From: Alphaproteobacteria bacterium
Lineage (GTDB): Bacteria; Pseudomonadota; Alphaproteobacteria; Reyranellales; JAQSWP01
Direction of reading: 5' to 3'
DNA length: 47,639 nucleotides
Assembly: GCA_029266575.1 (NCBI GenBank)
Contig: JAQSWP010000003.1
Location: 1-47,639, forward strand
Shown: in pieces, positions 36,762 through 44,849 of the stretch
Position numbering within the stretch: position 1 is the first letter of the stretch
Layout: every line of letters begins with the position of its first letter
Made by a program: the position numbers and the translations under genes
Notes under the pieces: model-generated
The model's database searches: none
What the model saw: the letters and a program-made list of their open reading frames with translations, nothing else
What the model was told of the DNA's origin: nothing

Positions 36762-37622
36762 TCAGAACGGCGCATCGCCGTCGATCTGTACCCGCCGCAT
36801 GCGGCGCAGCTCCGAATAGTCGTCGAGCGCGTAATGCTGGGTGCAGCGATTGTCCCAGATCGCCAGCGACCCCGCCTCCCAGCGGAAACGGCATTGAAAT
36901 TCAGGACGGCCCAGATGCTCGAACAGACCCTGCAGGATGCTGCGGCTCTCCACCTCCGGCACGCCGACGATGGACTGGGTATAGCCGGAATTGACGAAGA
37001 TCAGCTTGCGGCCAGTGACCGGGTGGGTGCGGATGACGGGATGCATCACCGCCTTGTCGACAACCACGCCTTCGTTGCGCAGCGTGCCGTCGGCGGCGTA
37101 GAGCTTGCGCACCAGCGAATTGTCGTGCATCGCCTTGAGGCCGGAGAGATACGACTTCATCGCCTCGGACAAGCCATCGTAGGCGGCGTACATGCTGGCC
37201 CACATCGTGTCGCCGCCAACCGACGGCACTATCTCGGCATAGAGCAGCGAACCCAGTGGCGGGCGCTCGTAGTCGGTATTGTCGGCATGCCATAGCGCGC
37301 CGATCGCCTTCTTGCTGCCGTCGTTCTCCAGCAGCGAGACGTCCTCGTAGCCGTCGTACATTTTCAGCTTCTTCGAATAGGCCGGCGTGCCGAAGCGCAG
37401 CGCCAGATCGCGATGCTGCTCGGTGGAAAGTTTCTGGTCGCGGAAGAAGATCACCTGCCAGGTGAGGAAGGTTTCCTCAATGGCGGCGAACAGCGCATCG
37501 TCGACGCCGCGCGACAGATCGACATCGAGGATCTCCGCGCCGATCACGGGGGTGAGCGGCCTGATAGCAAGCGCGCGGGTTTGCGGCCGCAGTGCAAGCG
37601 ACGTCGTTGCATGAATACCCAT
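36762..37622 (-). CDS. TauD/TfdA-family 2-oxoglutarate/Fe(II)-dependent dioxygenase
   Basis: GAEILDVDLSRGVDDALFAAIEETFLTWQVIFFRDQ; HxD in LWHADNTDYERPPLGS; distal His WDNRCTQHYALDDYSELRRMRRVQIDGD. Confidence 0.93.
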   Translation of the reverse strand: MGIHATTSLALRPQTRALAIRPLTPVIGAEILDVDLSRGVDDALFAAIEETFLTWQVIFFRDQKLSTEQHRDLALRFGTPAYSKKLKMYDGYEDVSLLENDGSKKAIGALWHADNTDYERPPLGSLLYAEIVPSVGGDTMWASMYAAYDGLSEAMKSYLSGLKAMHDNSLVRKLYAADGTLRNEGVVVDKAVMHPVIRTHPVTGRKLIFVNSGYTQSIVGVPEVESRSILQGLFEHLGRPEFQCRFRWEAGSLAIWDNRCTQHYALDDYSELRRMRRVQIDGDAPF

Positions 37623-37651
37623 CGCGCCCTCCCTCAAGCGTCGTATCGCCG

Positions 37652-37670
37652 GGGGCCGAAAAGCGGCCCC
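37652..37670. repeat. Short hairpin GGGGCCG-AAAAG-CGGCCCC in leader of tauD-like gene
   Basis: 7-bp perfect arms read directly, 30-48 bp upstream of the start at 37622. Confidence 0.5.
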
Positions 37671-37752
37671 TGCAGGCCTTTTCTTACTGCGCTTCCGGTG
37701 GCCTATTTCCGGAGCGCTGAACGTCAGTACTGCGACAATAGATAGTAAATTA

Positions 37753-37812
37753 TATCAATACCAGAGGCTCCGGCACCAAATTGTATCAATATATGGGCGG
37801 TAAAGTATCAAT
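37753..37812. promoter_or_regulatory. Triple TATCAAT direct-repeat array upstream of tauD-like operon
   Basis: TATCAAT at 37753-37759, 37784-37790 and 37806-37812; offsets 31 and 22 bp, all on the same strand. Confidence 0.6.
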
Positions 37813-37851
37813 TGGCATATCCCAGGCGGCCACCCGATGGTGCGACAGCGC

Positions 37852-39162
37852 CTACTGCGCGCCGGCGCCGAACAGCTTCTCGCGCATGACGCCCGGCTCG
37901 TATTGCGTGCGGAAGACGCCGCGCTTCTGCAGTTCAGGAACCACCAGATCGACGAACTCGTCGACGCTGCCCGGCAGATAGTCGGTCGTCAGCATCATGA
38001 AGCCGTCGCCGGCCTCGGCGAACGCCGCTTCCATCTGGTCGGCGATCTGCCGCGGGTTGCCGAAAATGCGCATGCCGGCCAGGCCGCAGCCATAGCGGCG
38101 TCCGGCATCGGCCAGCGTCACTTCCGGCCCGAAATCGCTGATTACCGAATCGAGAATGCCGCGGACGCCGGAGATCGCGATGTTCTCGAGCGGCTTGTCC
38201 ATCGGCAGCGAAGAGAGATCGTAGCCCAGATGCCCCGACATTAGCGACAGCCCGGCTTCGGGCGCCACGCGCGCCATCATGGCTTGCTCGCGCGCGCGTG
38301 CCGATGCCTCGTCGTCGCCTAAGATTGCGGTCAGGCCCCACAGGACCTTGACGCTTTCGGGTTTGCGCCCCGCCGCCGCCAGCGCCGCGTCGAGGCGCGC
38401 GCGATGGCTCTTCATGCCGTCGACCGAAGCGCGCACGGCGAAATGGATTTCGGTGTGCCGGGCAGCGAAAGCGGTGCCTTCGGCCGAGGCGCCGGCTTGA
38501 ATGATGGTGGGTCGGCCCTGCGGCGTGCGCGGCACGCTGAGCGGGCCGGCGCAGCGGAAATATTTGCCGACGTGATTGATGCGATGGACCTTGTCGGGAT
38601 CGGCGAAGACGCCGGTCTCGCGGTCCATGACCACGGCGTCCGGCTCCCAGCTGTTCCACAGCTTGTTGCAGACTTCCATGTACTCCTCGGCGCGCTCGTA
38701 GCGCGCCTTGTGGTCGAGCACATCGTCGCGGCCGAAATTCGCCGCTTCGCTGCGGCTGAACCCGGCGACGACGTTCCAGCCAATGCGCCCGTCGGTCAAA
38801 TCGTCGAGCGTGGCGAACAGGCGCGCCAGGTAATAAGGCTCCATGTAGCTGGTGTTGGCGGTCAGGCCGAAGCAGAGATTGGTCGTCACCCGGCTCATGA
38901 TCGGAATCAGCAGCGACGCATCGCTGCGGGGAAACTGCAGTCCGTACTTGATCGCCATCGACGGGCTGCCCTTGTACACGTCATGCAGATTGAACGTGTC
39001 GGCCAGGAACAGCATGTCGAAGCAGCCCCGCTCCAGGGTGCGGGCCAGATGCTCCCAGTACTGAGGCTTGTTGTAGCGAAAGCCGTTGAACGATTTGGGA
39101 TGCCGCCAGACCCCGATCGAATGCGGCGCCGGGGCGTGGGCGATGATTGTGGCAAGATGCAT
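37852..39162 (-). CDS. LLM-class FMN-dependent monooxygenase (NtaA/SnaA/DszA-like)
   Basis: MHLATIIAHAPAPHSIGVWRHPKSFNGFRYNKPQYWEHLARTLERGCFDMLFLADTFNLHD... GWNVVAGFSRSEAANFGRDDVLDHKARYERAEEYMEV. Confidence 0.92.
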   Translation of the reverse strand: MHLATIIAHAPAPHSIGVWRHPKSFNGFRYNKPQYWEHLARTLERGCFDMLFLADTFNLHDVYKGSPSMAIKYGLQFPRSDASLLIPIMSRVTTNLCFGLTANTSYMEPYYLARLFATLDDLTDGRIGWNVVAGFSRSEAANFGRDDVLDHKARYERAEEYMEVCNKLWNSWEPDAVVMDRETGVFADPDKVHRINHVGKYFRCAGPLSVPRTPQGRPTIIQAGASAEGTAFAARHTEIHFAVRASVDGMKSHRARLDAALAAAGRKPESVKVLWGLTAILGDDEASARAREQAMMARVAPEAGLSLMSGHLGYDLSSLPMDKPLENIAISGVRGILDSVISDFGPEVTLADAGRRYGCGLAGMRIFGNPRQIADQMEAAFAEAGDGFMMLTTDYLPGSVDEFVDLVVPELQKRGVFRTQYEPGVMREKLFGAGAQ

Positions 39163-39342
39163 CTGGGGAGGCACTGCAAGACTCCGATTATAGCAATGCC
39201 GGATAAAAACATAGGGTATGGATTGTTGCAATTAAATCATTTGGGGCAATTCGAGCCCCAAACCCGCTTTAGAAGGCGGGATTCCGGGCCGGGCCGGGCG
39301 ATCCTGGCGACCGGCCGGTTGGTTTCTGACAGGAGGCGGTCT

Positions 39343-40812
39343 CTAGATCGAGGTGCCGACCCGGGCGCCCTCGGCATGGAGCAGGCTGCGGATCGTGCCG
39401 AGATAGCGGGTGAAGGCCTCGTCCGAGGAGGGTGAGGTCAGGGCCAGACGCACGCCGTTCATGTCCGGGCTGACGCCTGAGATGACGAAGTTCTGCGATC
39501 CGCCGAGCGCCACGCCCTGCACCCGTGCGGCGGTGGTGAAGGCTTCCGACGTCCACATACTGGGCAGTTCGAGCCAGGCAAGCCAGCTCAAGGGGTGCGC
39601 CCTGAGTGAATAGGGCGCCAGCAACTCGCGCGCGATGGCCATGCGGCGGGCGACCAGCGCCTTCGATTCGTCGCAGATCCGCTCCAGCGCGCCGGAATCG
39701 AGCAGAGCTTTGATGACCTCGACGTTGAACATCGAGGCGTAGACGTGATGCGTCTTGATCGCCGTGTTGAGCTGCGAAGCCCAGCCGCGCGGCACCGCTA
39801 GGAACCCGACATTGACGCTGGGGCTGATCGATTTGGCGCCGCTGGTGATCAGCAGGGTCCGTTCCGGCGCCAAGGTTGCTGCCATCACGCGGCCTTTGTC
39901 GAAGGCCAAGGGCGCGGCATTGTCCTCGATGATGATCAGATCGTATTTGCGCGCGATTTCCACGATCTCGCGCAAGCGCGCTTCGCTGGTAGAGAAGCAG
40001 GTCGGATTGTGGACGATCGACTGCAAATAGAGCACGCGCCCGCCCGACTGCTTGCAGCCGAGCTCGATCGATTTCGCGATCGGGCCTTCCTCGTCGACTT
40101 CGATCGGCACCAGCGGATGGTCGTGGGCAATGGCGATATTGCGCAGACCTGCGAAGGTCAGCACCGGCGTCATCACCGGCAGCCGCCGCAGGTTTTCAGA
40201 AAACAGGATGAGATAGAGCGCCGCATGCGCGCCGCTGGTCAGCACCACGTTGTCGATATCGACCTGCAGGCCGAGGCGCGCGAACCAGTCGACGCCGACC
40301 TGGCGGAAGCGTTCGCCGACCTGCGCGCCATGCGGATGGTAGCGGCCGAGGGTGAAGTTGAAATCCTCGCTCGCCCGGCGGATTGCGTCATGCAATTCGG
40401 GCGCGAGGTTGCCGGCGCCGACATTGGGCACCGCCAGATCACCCAGCAATCCCGGCTCGACCTGCGGCTGAGCCCCGCGCGCGATCGGGCTGGCGCGGTC
40501 TTCGACATATTCGGCATCGCGCGGCAGGCGCGGCGCGGAAGCGCCACGGCGTACGAACGTGCCGCGCCCGGTTTCGCCGGAGATCAGCCCGCGCTCGGCG
40601 GCGATGGCGTAGGCGCGCGCGGTCGTGCCCGGCGTCAGCCCCAGCATCTTGGCCAGTTCGCGCTGGGTGGGAATCTGCTGCTTCTCGCGCAGCTGGCCGG
40701 ACTCGATCATCTCGACCAGGGCTTCGACGATGGCGATATAACGCGGGCCGAACTGACGGCCGATTGCCGCCACCCACTGTTCCTTATTCACCATCCGATC
40801 CTCGCCAAGCAT
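39343..40812 (-). CDS. MocR-type GntR transcriptional regulator
   Basis: IPTQRELAKMLGLTPGTTARAYAIAAERGLISGETGRGTFV; aminotransferase-like domain with SGAKSISPSVNVGF Lys. Confidence 0.9.
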   Translation of the reverse strand: MLGEDRMVNKEQWVAAIGRQFGPRYIAIVEALVEMIESGQLREKQQIPTQRELAKMLGLTPGTTARAYAIAAERGLISGETGRGTFVRRGASAPRLPRDAEYVEDRASPIARGAQPQVEPGLLGDLAVPNVGAGNLAPELHDAIRRASEDFNFTLGRYHPHGAQVGERFRQVGVDWFARLGLQVDIDNVVLTSGAHAALYLILFSENLRRLPVMTPVLTFAGLRNIAIAHDHPLVPIEVDEEGPIAKSIELGCKQSGGRVLYLQSIVHNPTCFSTSEARLREIVEIARKYDLIIIEDNAAPLAFDKGRVMAATLAPERTLLITSGAKSISPSVNVGFLAVPRGWASQLNTAIKTHHVYASMFNVEVIKALLDSGALERICDESKALVARRMAIARELLAPYSLRAHPLSWLAWLELPSMWTSEAFTTAARVQGVALGGSQNFVISGVSPDMNGVRLALTSPSSDEAFTRYLGTIRSLLHAEGARVGTSI

Positions 40813-40928
40813 CCTGCGCGTTCGGAACGGCGGCTCTGTCGTTTCAAAAGACGGACGATCTCGCTCATGGGCGCCTCAGGTATCGCGGACATCGCCTGAT
40901 ATCAAGCCTTGCCAAAAGCAATGGTACA

Positions 40929-40961
40929 ATTGCTTTATTATTGGATTAATTGCTGTATTTT
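40929..40961. promoter_or_regulatory. 20-bp-spaced direct repeat AATTGCTTTATTA / AATTGCTGTATTT between mocR and divergent LLM gene
   Basis: Repeat starts at 40929 and 40949; lies between MocR (start 40812, -) and LLM (start 40985, +). Confidence 0.55.
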
Positions 40962-40984
40962 AGCGCGGACGGGAGGGAGCGGCG

Positions 40985-42118
40985 ATGAGTGTTCGACTTG
41001 GACTATTCTACCCCAACGCGAGAGCCATCCATACGATTTCCGGGCAGGTTGCCGCCAGGAACCCCGATGTGCTCGACATCAAGAGCCATGTGGCGGTGGC
41101 GCAGGCCTGCGAGCGGATCGGGCTGGACTACCTGTTCGTGGCCGATGCCTGGGGCGCCTACGGCCCGCTTATGTCCTCGTTCGGCCTGCAAGATCCCATG
41201 CTGCTGCCGCCGATTCTCGCCGCCTCCCTGATTGCGGTGACGGAGAAGATCCGCCTCATAACCACGCTGCACACCTCGTGGTTCGATCCACTGCAATACG
41301 TGCGCATCGGCGGCACGCTCGATCAGTTGAGCGGCGGGCGCTGGGGCATGAACATGGTCTCCGGTGCGGGCTTCGCCACCTCGATCACGGGCGGACCGGT
41401 CGATCTCTCGCATGACGGGCGCTACGATCGGGCGCGCGAATTCGTCGAGGTCATGACGCAAGCCTGGTCGACGGGCAAAGTCGATTTCGACGGCGAGCAT
41501 TTCCGCATCCATGGCGCCATCGTCGGTCCAGGCACGGTGCAGCAGCCGCGCCCGTTTTTGGTGAGCGCCGGCGCCTCCGATGCCGGGCGCGATTTCGCCG
41601 GCCATTATGCCGACTGCATCTTCATGCCCGGACGCACGCCCAAGGAGGAGCTCAAGACGCGCGTCGCCGACATTCGCCGCATCGCCACCGCGGCCGGCCG
41701 ACCGGCAGACGCGATCAAGGTGCAGATGCATGCCAGCGTCGCGCTGCGCGACACCGCTGCGGAGGCGAAGGAATATTCCGAGTGGATCGCCCAGTCGATC
41801 GACCTGCCTGCCGTCGCCGAGTATCTCAACGCCGTGCGGGCCAATATCTCGACCTATGACGATATCTACAGCTCGCTGGGCGAGCTGCAAATGCGCGCCA
41901 TCGGCATGGTGTCCGGCGCCCGCAAGATCCATGGCGGGCCAAGCGAAGTAGCCGACGGCATCGCCCAGCTCGTCAACGAGTTCGGCTGCGATGGCGTCGC
42001 CATCAGCCTGCCCATATGGCAGCCGGAAGAGATCGAGCGCTTCGGCCGGAAGGTGCTGCCGATCCTGGAAGAGCGAGGCCTGTGGTCACATCCGAAGACG
42101 CGCGATTTCGGCTGGTAG
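40985..42118 (+). CDS. LLM-class flavin-dependent monooxygenase
   Basis: VRLGLFYPNARAIHTISGQVAARNP... LDYLFVADAWGAYG... LDQLSGGRWGMNMVSG; paralogous to 286..1440. Confidence 0.9.
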   Translation: MSVRLGLFYPNARAIHTISGQVAARNPDVLDIKSHVAVAQACERIGLDYLFVADAWGAYGPLMSSFGLQDPMLLPPILAASLIAVTEKIRLITTLHTSWFDPLQYVRIGGTLDQLSGGRWGMNMVSGAGFATSITGGPVDLSHDGRYDRAREFVEVMTQAWSTGKVDFDGEHFRIHGAIVGPGTVQQPRPFLVSAGASDAGRDFAGHYADCIFMPGRTPKEELKTRVADIRRIATAAGRPADAIKVQMHASVALRDTAAEAKEYSEWIAQSIDLPAVAEYLNAVRANISTYDDIYSSLGELQMRAIGMVSGARKIHGGPSEVADGIAQLVNEFGCDGVAISLPIWQPEEIERFGRKVLPILEERGLWSHPKTRDFGW

Positions 42119-42272
42119 GCGAGATCGCGCGATCGATCCGAACCGCATGCGGGCGAGGAAGAAGCATTGAATCTGCAGGCCGGTCCCCTTTAGCGTGATC
42201 CGGGCCGGTTATCCGGCTTCCGGCCCGCCTGGCAGATCCCATTCGACCACCGCCAGCTCTGCGCGTGACTTG

Positions 42273-42425
42273 GGCAACGATTACAGACGTCTTTCCGCTA
42301 CCTGCGGCAGCCACAACAAGATTTCGGTCTTCGTCGACCACGACTGCTCGCCGCTGTTTGTCCGTTAATGGTTTGGTTTCGCCGCTGTCAAAGAGGCCTT
42401 TTGACCAAATCGTCTCTTGTTCGAT
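42273..42425 (-). pseudogene. Remnant of UvrD/HelD-like superfamily 1 DNA helicase (Q-motif plus Walker A segment)
   Basis: Within ORF 42003..42629: FIEQETIWSKGLFDSGETKPLTDKQRRAVVVDEDRNLVVAAAGSGKTSVIVA, then sequence with no further helicase motifs. Confidence 0.68.
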
Positions 42426-42674
42426 AAACCTAATATATGCTGCCTTTCGGATTTCGGACGCTCTCTCATGAAAGCGAGAAACCCCACCGATCATTCTTGC
42501 TTCGCGAGTTTCGTCAGAGAACTCGGCCAGTAAGGTGGTACAACTTTTACGAGGGCTTGGGCACCGACTTCCAAAGCGAGGTGCATGCTCATGCAGATAT
42601 AACGTGGGGATCACTGAGGGCGCGGACACCAGCCATCAAGCAATCAAAACGCGTGTGAGCTACATAGCTAGCGA

Positions 42675-43472
42675 TTATCGTGAAAAGATCTCGCCATTGG
42701 CGACCGGAATGGCCTGCCCGGTGATTGCCTCTGCGCCCTGACTGGCCAGCCAGGCGACCGCAGCGGCAACTTCTGCCGGCTTGATTAGCTTGCCAGCTGG
42801 ATTACCTTTCGCCAGATCGTCCCTAATATCGGCTTCGGATCGGCCCGTTAGACGCACCATCTTGTCGACCGCGCCCTGCAGCAGTGGCGTCTCGGTGTAT
42901 CCTGGGCAAACCGCGTTGATCGTCACGCCGGTGCCGATCGTTTCCAGCGCCAGGGATCGGGTAAACCCCAGAACCGCATGCTTGGATGCGCAATAACCGC
43001 TTACATAGGGATAACCGGCGAGAGCTGCGGTCGACGCAATGTTGATCACGCGCCCAAAGCCTGCGCCTATCATCGCCGGCAGAACTTGTTGTGTGCAGGC
43101 AAAGAGTTGCACCAAGTTGACGTCGAGCATCTGACGCACACTCGCCAGGGACGTGCGCAGAAAGGGCGCGCTTTCCGCCCGCCCGGCATTGTTCACCAAC
43201 ACGTCGATGCGGCCGAGTTGGGCCGCTGCCTGCGCGAAGCCTTTCTTTACAGCGCCGTCGTCCGTCACATCGAAGGCAATGACGCTGATCGGCGCGCCAG
43301 ATTGGCGCAGCGTATCGGCTTGCTCATCCAAAATCGACCGGCGGCGGCCGACCAGTGTTACCCGGGCGCCTTCTTCCGCGAATACTCTAGCGATCGCCGC
43401 GCCGATTCCCGTGCCACCGCCTGTTATAAGAACATGCCTGGTCGTCGCATCGGGAAGCGGGTCGGAAGCCAT
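42675..43472 (-). CDS. SDR family oxidoreductase
   Basis: TGGGTGIGAAIARVFAEEGARVTLVGRR; NNAGRAES; YCASKHAVLGFTRSLALE. Confidence 0.92.
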   Translation of the reverse strand: MASDPLPDATTRHVLITGGGTGIGAAIARVFAEEGARVTLVGRRRSILDEQADTLRQSGAPISVIAFDVTDDGAVKKGFAQAAAQLGRIDVLVNNAGRAESAPFLRTSLASVRQMLDVNLVQLFACTQQVLPAMIGAGFGRVINIASTAALAGYPYVSGYCASKHAVLGFTRSLALETIGTGVTINAVCPGYTETPLLQGAVDKMVRLTGRSEADIRDDLAKGNPAGKLIKPAEVAAAVAWLASQGAEAITGQAIPVANGEIFSR

Positions 43473-43474
43473 CG

Positions 43475-44185
43475 TTATTCCTCTTCAGCTCCGCCGAGCG
43501 AGGGCCTGGCATCGACCATCTCTGCCGTCAGAATGCCGACTAGGCAGTCGATCAGATTTCCAATCTCGACCGAGTTGCGCGCCTTGGCTCCGACGGGCCG
43601 CACAGCGGCCAGTTCGCGCTCGATGTCGGCCAGGCCCTGTCCCAGCGTCTTCAGGACGATTTCCATGCGCAGATTGGCGATCTTGCGCGGCAACTGCGGA
43701 CACAGGTAGCGATAATGAGCGGCACAACCCAGCACGCTGGAATAATGGCGGCGACGCACCAGTACGTTGACATGCTCGGGCGAGCTTTGCGCCCGTTCGA
43801 GAAAGCGGCAATAGAAACTGCGTCCGACGGCCTGCAACAGCGTTCCAGCCAGAGGCTCGACGAGGATCCGGGCGATGTCTCGCATCGCCGGCGGCTTGCC
43901 GCTTTGATCGAGCTCAGTCAGCAGGTGCAAGCGACGCTCGTTGATCGGCGACATGCGCATTTCAAAGATGGCATCCACCAAGGCGGAGCGCGTGCCGAAA
44001 TGATATTGTAATGCTGATTCGTTGCCGACTTTCGCCGCCTGGATGATCTGTTTGGAACTAACACCGTCGATTCCATGCTGCGCGAACAATCGTTCGGCCG
44101 CCTCGATCAGACGCATTCGGGTGTTGGTGCGTCGAACTGTCTTGGCCGGCGCCCGCCGCTTCCTTGTGCTTTTTTTCAAGGCCAT
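43475..44185 (-). CDS. TetR/AcrR family regulator
   Basis: TRMRLIEAAERLFAQHGIDGVSSKQIIQAAKVGNESALQYHFGTRSALVDAIFEMR. Confidence 0.9.
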   Translation of the reverse strand: MALKKSTRKRRAPAKTVRRTNTRMRLIEAAERLFAQHGIDGVSSKQIIQAAKVGNESALQYHFGTRSALVDAIFEMRMSPINERRLHLLTELDQSGKPPAMRDIARILVEPLAGTLLQAVGRSFYCRFLERAQSSPEHVNVLVRRRHYSSVLGCAAHYRYLCPQLPRKIANLRMEIVLKTLGQGLADIERELAAVRPVGAKARNSVEIGNLIDCLVGILTAEMVDARPSLGGAEEE

Positions 44186-44272
44186 GTGGAATTCCCGCTT
44201 TGATCTTCTGGTAACTCAAGGTTGCGCGGGTGACAAGCGGCAAACATCGTCGTCACGACTGACGCAAACTGT

Positions 44273-44290
44273 TTAATGAGTTGACATTAA
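44273..44290. promoter_or_regulatory. Palindrome TTAATG-N6-CATTAA between TetR and tctB; overlaps TTGACA-like -35
   Basis: TTAATGAGTTGACATTAA read directly; same arms and spacer length as 47508-47525. Confidence 0.65.
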
Positions 44291-44405
44291 AATAGGATTA
44301 TGCGCTGATTTTTAACGGGAAGGAGGCAGTGGCACCGCCATTGCCGTCGTAGACAAATGACCGCGCGCCCGACGCCGGGAACGCACGGCGAAACGGGCCT
44401 GAGCG

Positions 44406-44849
44406 ATGGCGATACGCAATTTGAAGGATTTTCTGTCAGGCGCGATGTTCATCACCTTCGGCGCTCTCGGCCTATGGTTCGGCCGCGGGTATACCGTGGG
44501 CACGACGTTCCAGATGGGACCGGGCTATTTCCCCCTAGTTCTTTCGATCGGTTTGATCGCCATCGGACTGATCGTAGTGGTTCGCTCCCTGGCGCAGACA
44601 GGCGATGCGCCTGAAAGAGGATCGCTGCGGCCGCTGGCAGTCGTGCTGTGCGCTGTGACGGCGTTCGGATTGCTGGTCGAATTCGCCGGCCTGATCGCCG
44701 CCGTTGCCGTCACCGTCTTGGTGGGCGGACTGGCCTCTCTCGAGAGCCGCAGACTAGAACTCGCCATATTGGCGGTTGGGACCGCCGTCTTCTGCGCCGC
44801 GTTGTTCGTATATGGGCTGGGACTACCGATTCCGCTCTGGCCACGCTGA
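44406..44849 (+). CDS. tctB: Tripartite tricarboxylate transporter small membrane protein (TctB-like)
   Basis: 147 aa, four predicted TM; RNLKDFLSGAMFITFGALGLWFGRGYTVGTTFQMGPGYFPLVLSIGLIAIGL. Confidence 0.9.
   Translation: MAIRNLKDFLSGAMFITFGALGLWFGRGYTVGTTFQMGPGYFPLVLSIGLIAIGLIVVVRSLAQTGDAPERGSLRPLAVVLCAVTAFGLLVEFAGLIAAVAVTVLVGGLASLESRRLELAILAVGTAVFCAALFVYGLGLPIPLWPR

Noticed and set aside
42201-42227. CGGGCCGG...CCGGCCCG inverted repeat after the LLM gene
   Set aside because: 8-bp stem with 11-nt loop but no T-tract; too weak in GC-rich DNA to call a terminator.
42187-42260. Peptide RAELAVVEWDLPGGPEAG* in a second minus frame after the helicase remnant
   Set aside because: Protein-like and stop-terminated, possibly the tail of a deleted gene, but no family recognised.
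42003-42629. Whole 208-aa minus ORF as a functional gene
   Set aside because: Its 3' part runs antisense into the LLM gene and only residues ~69-119 resemble a helicase; treated as a remnant instead.
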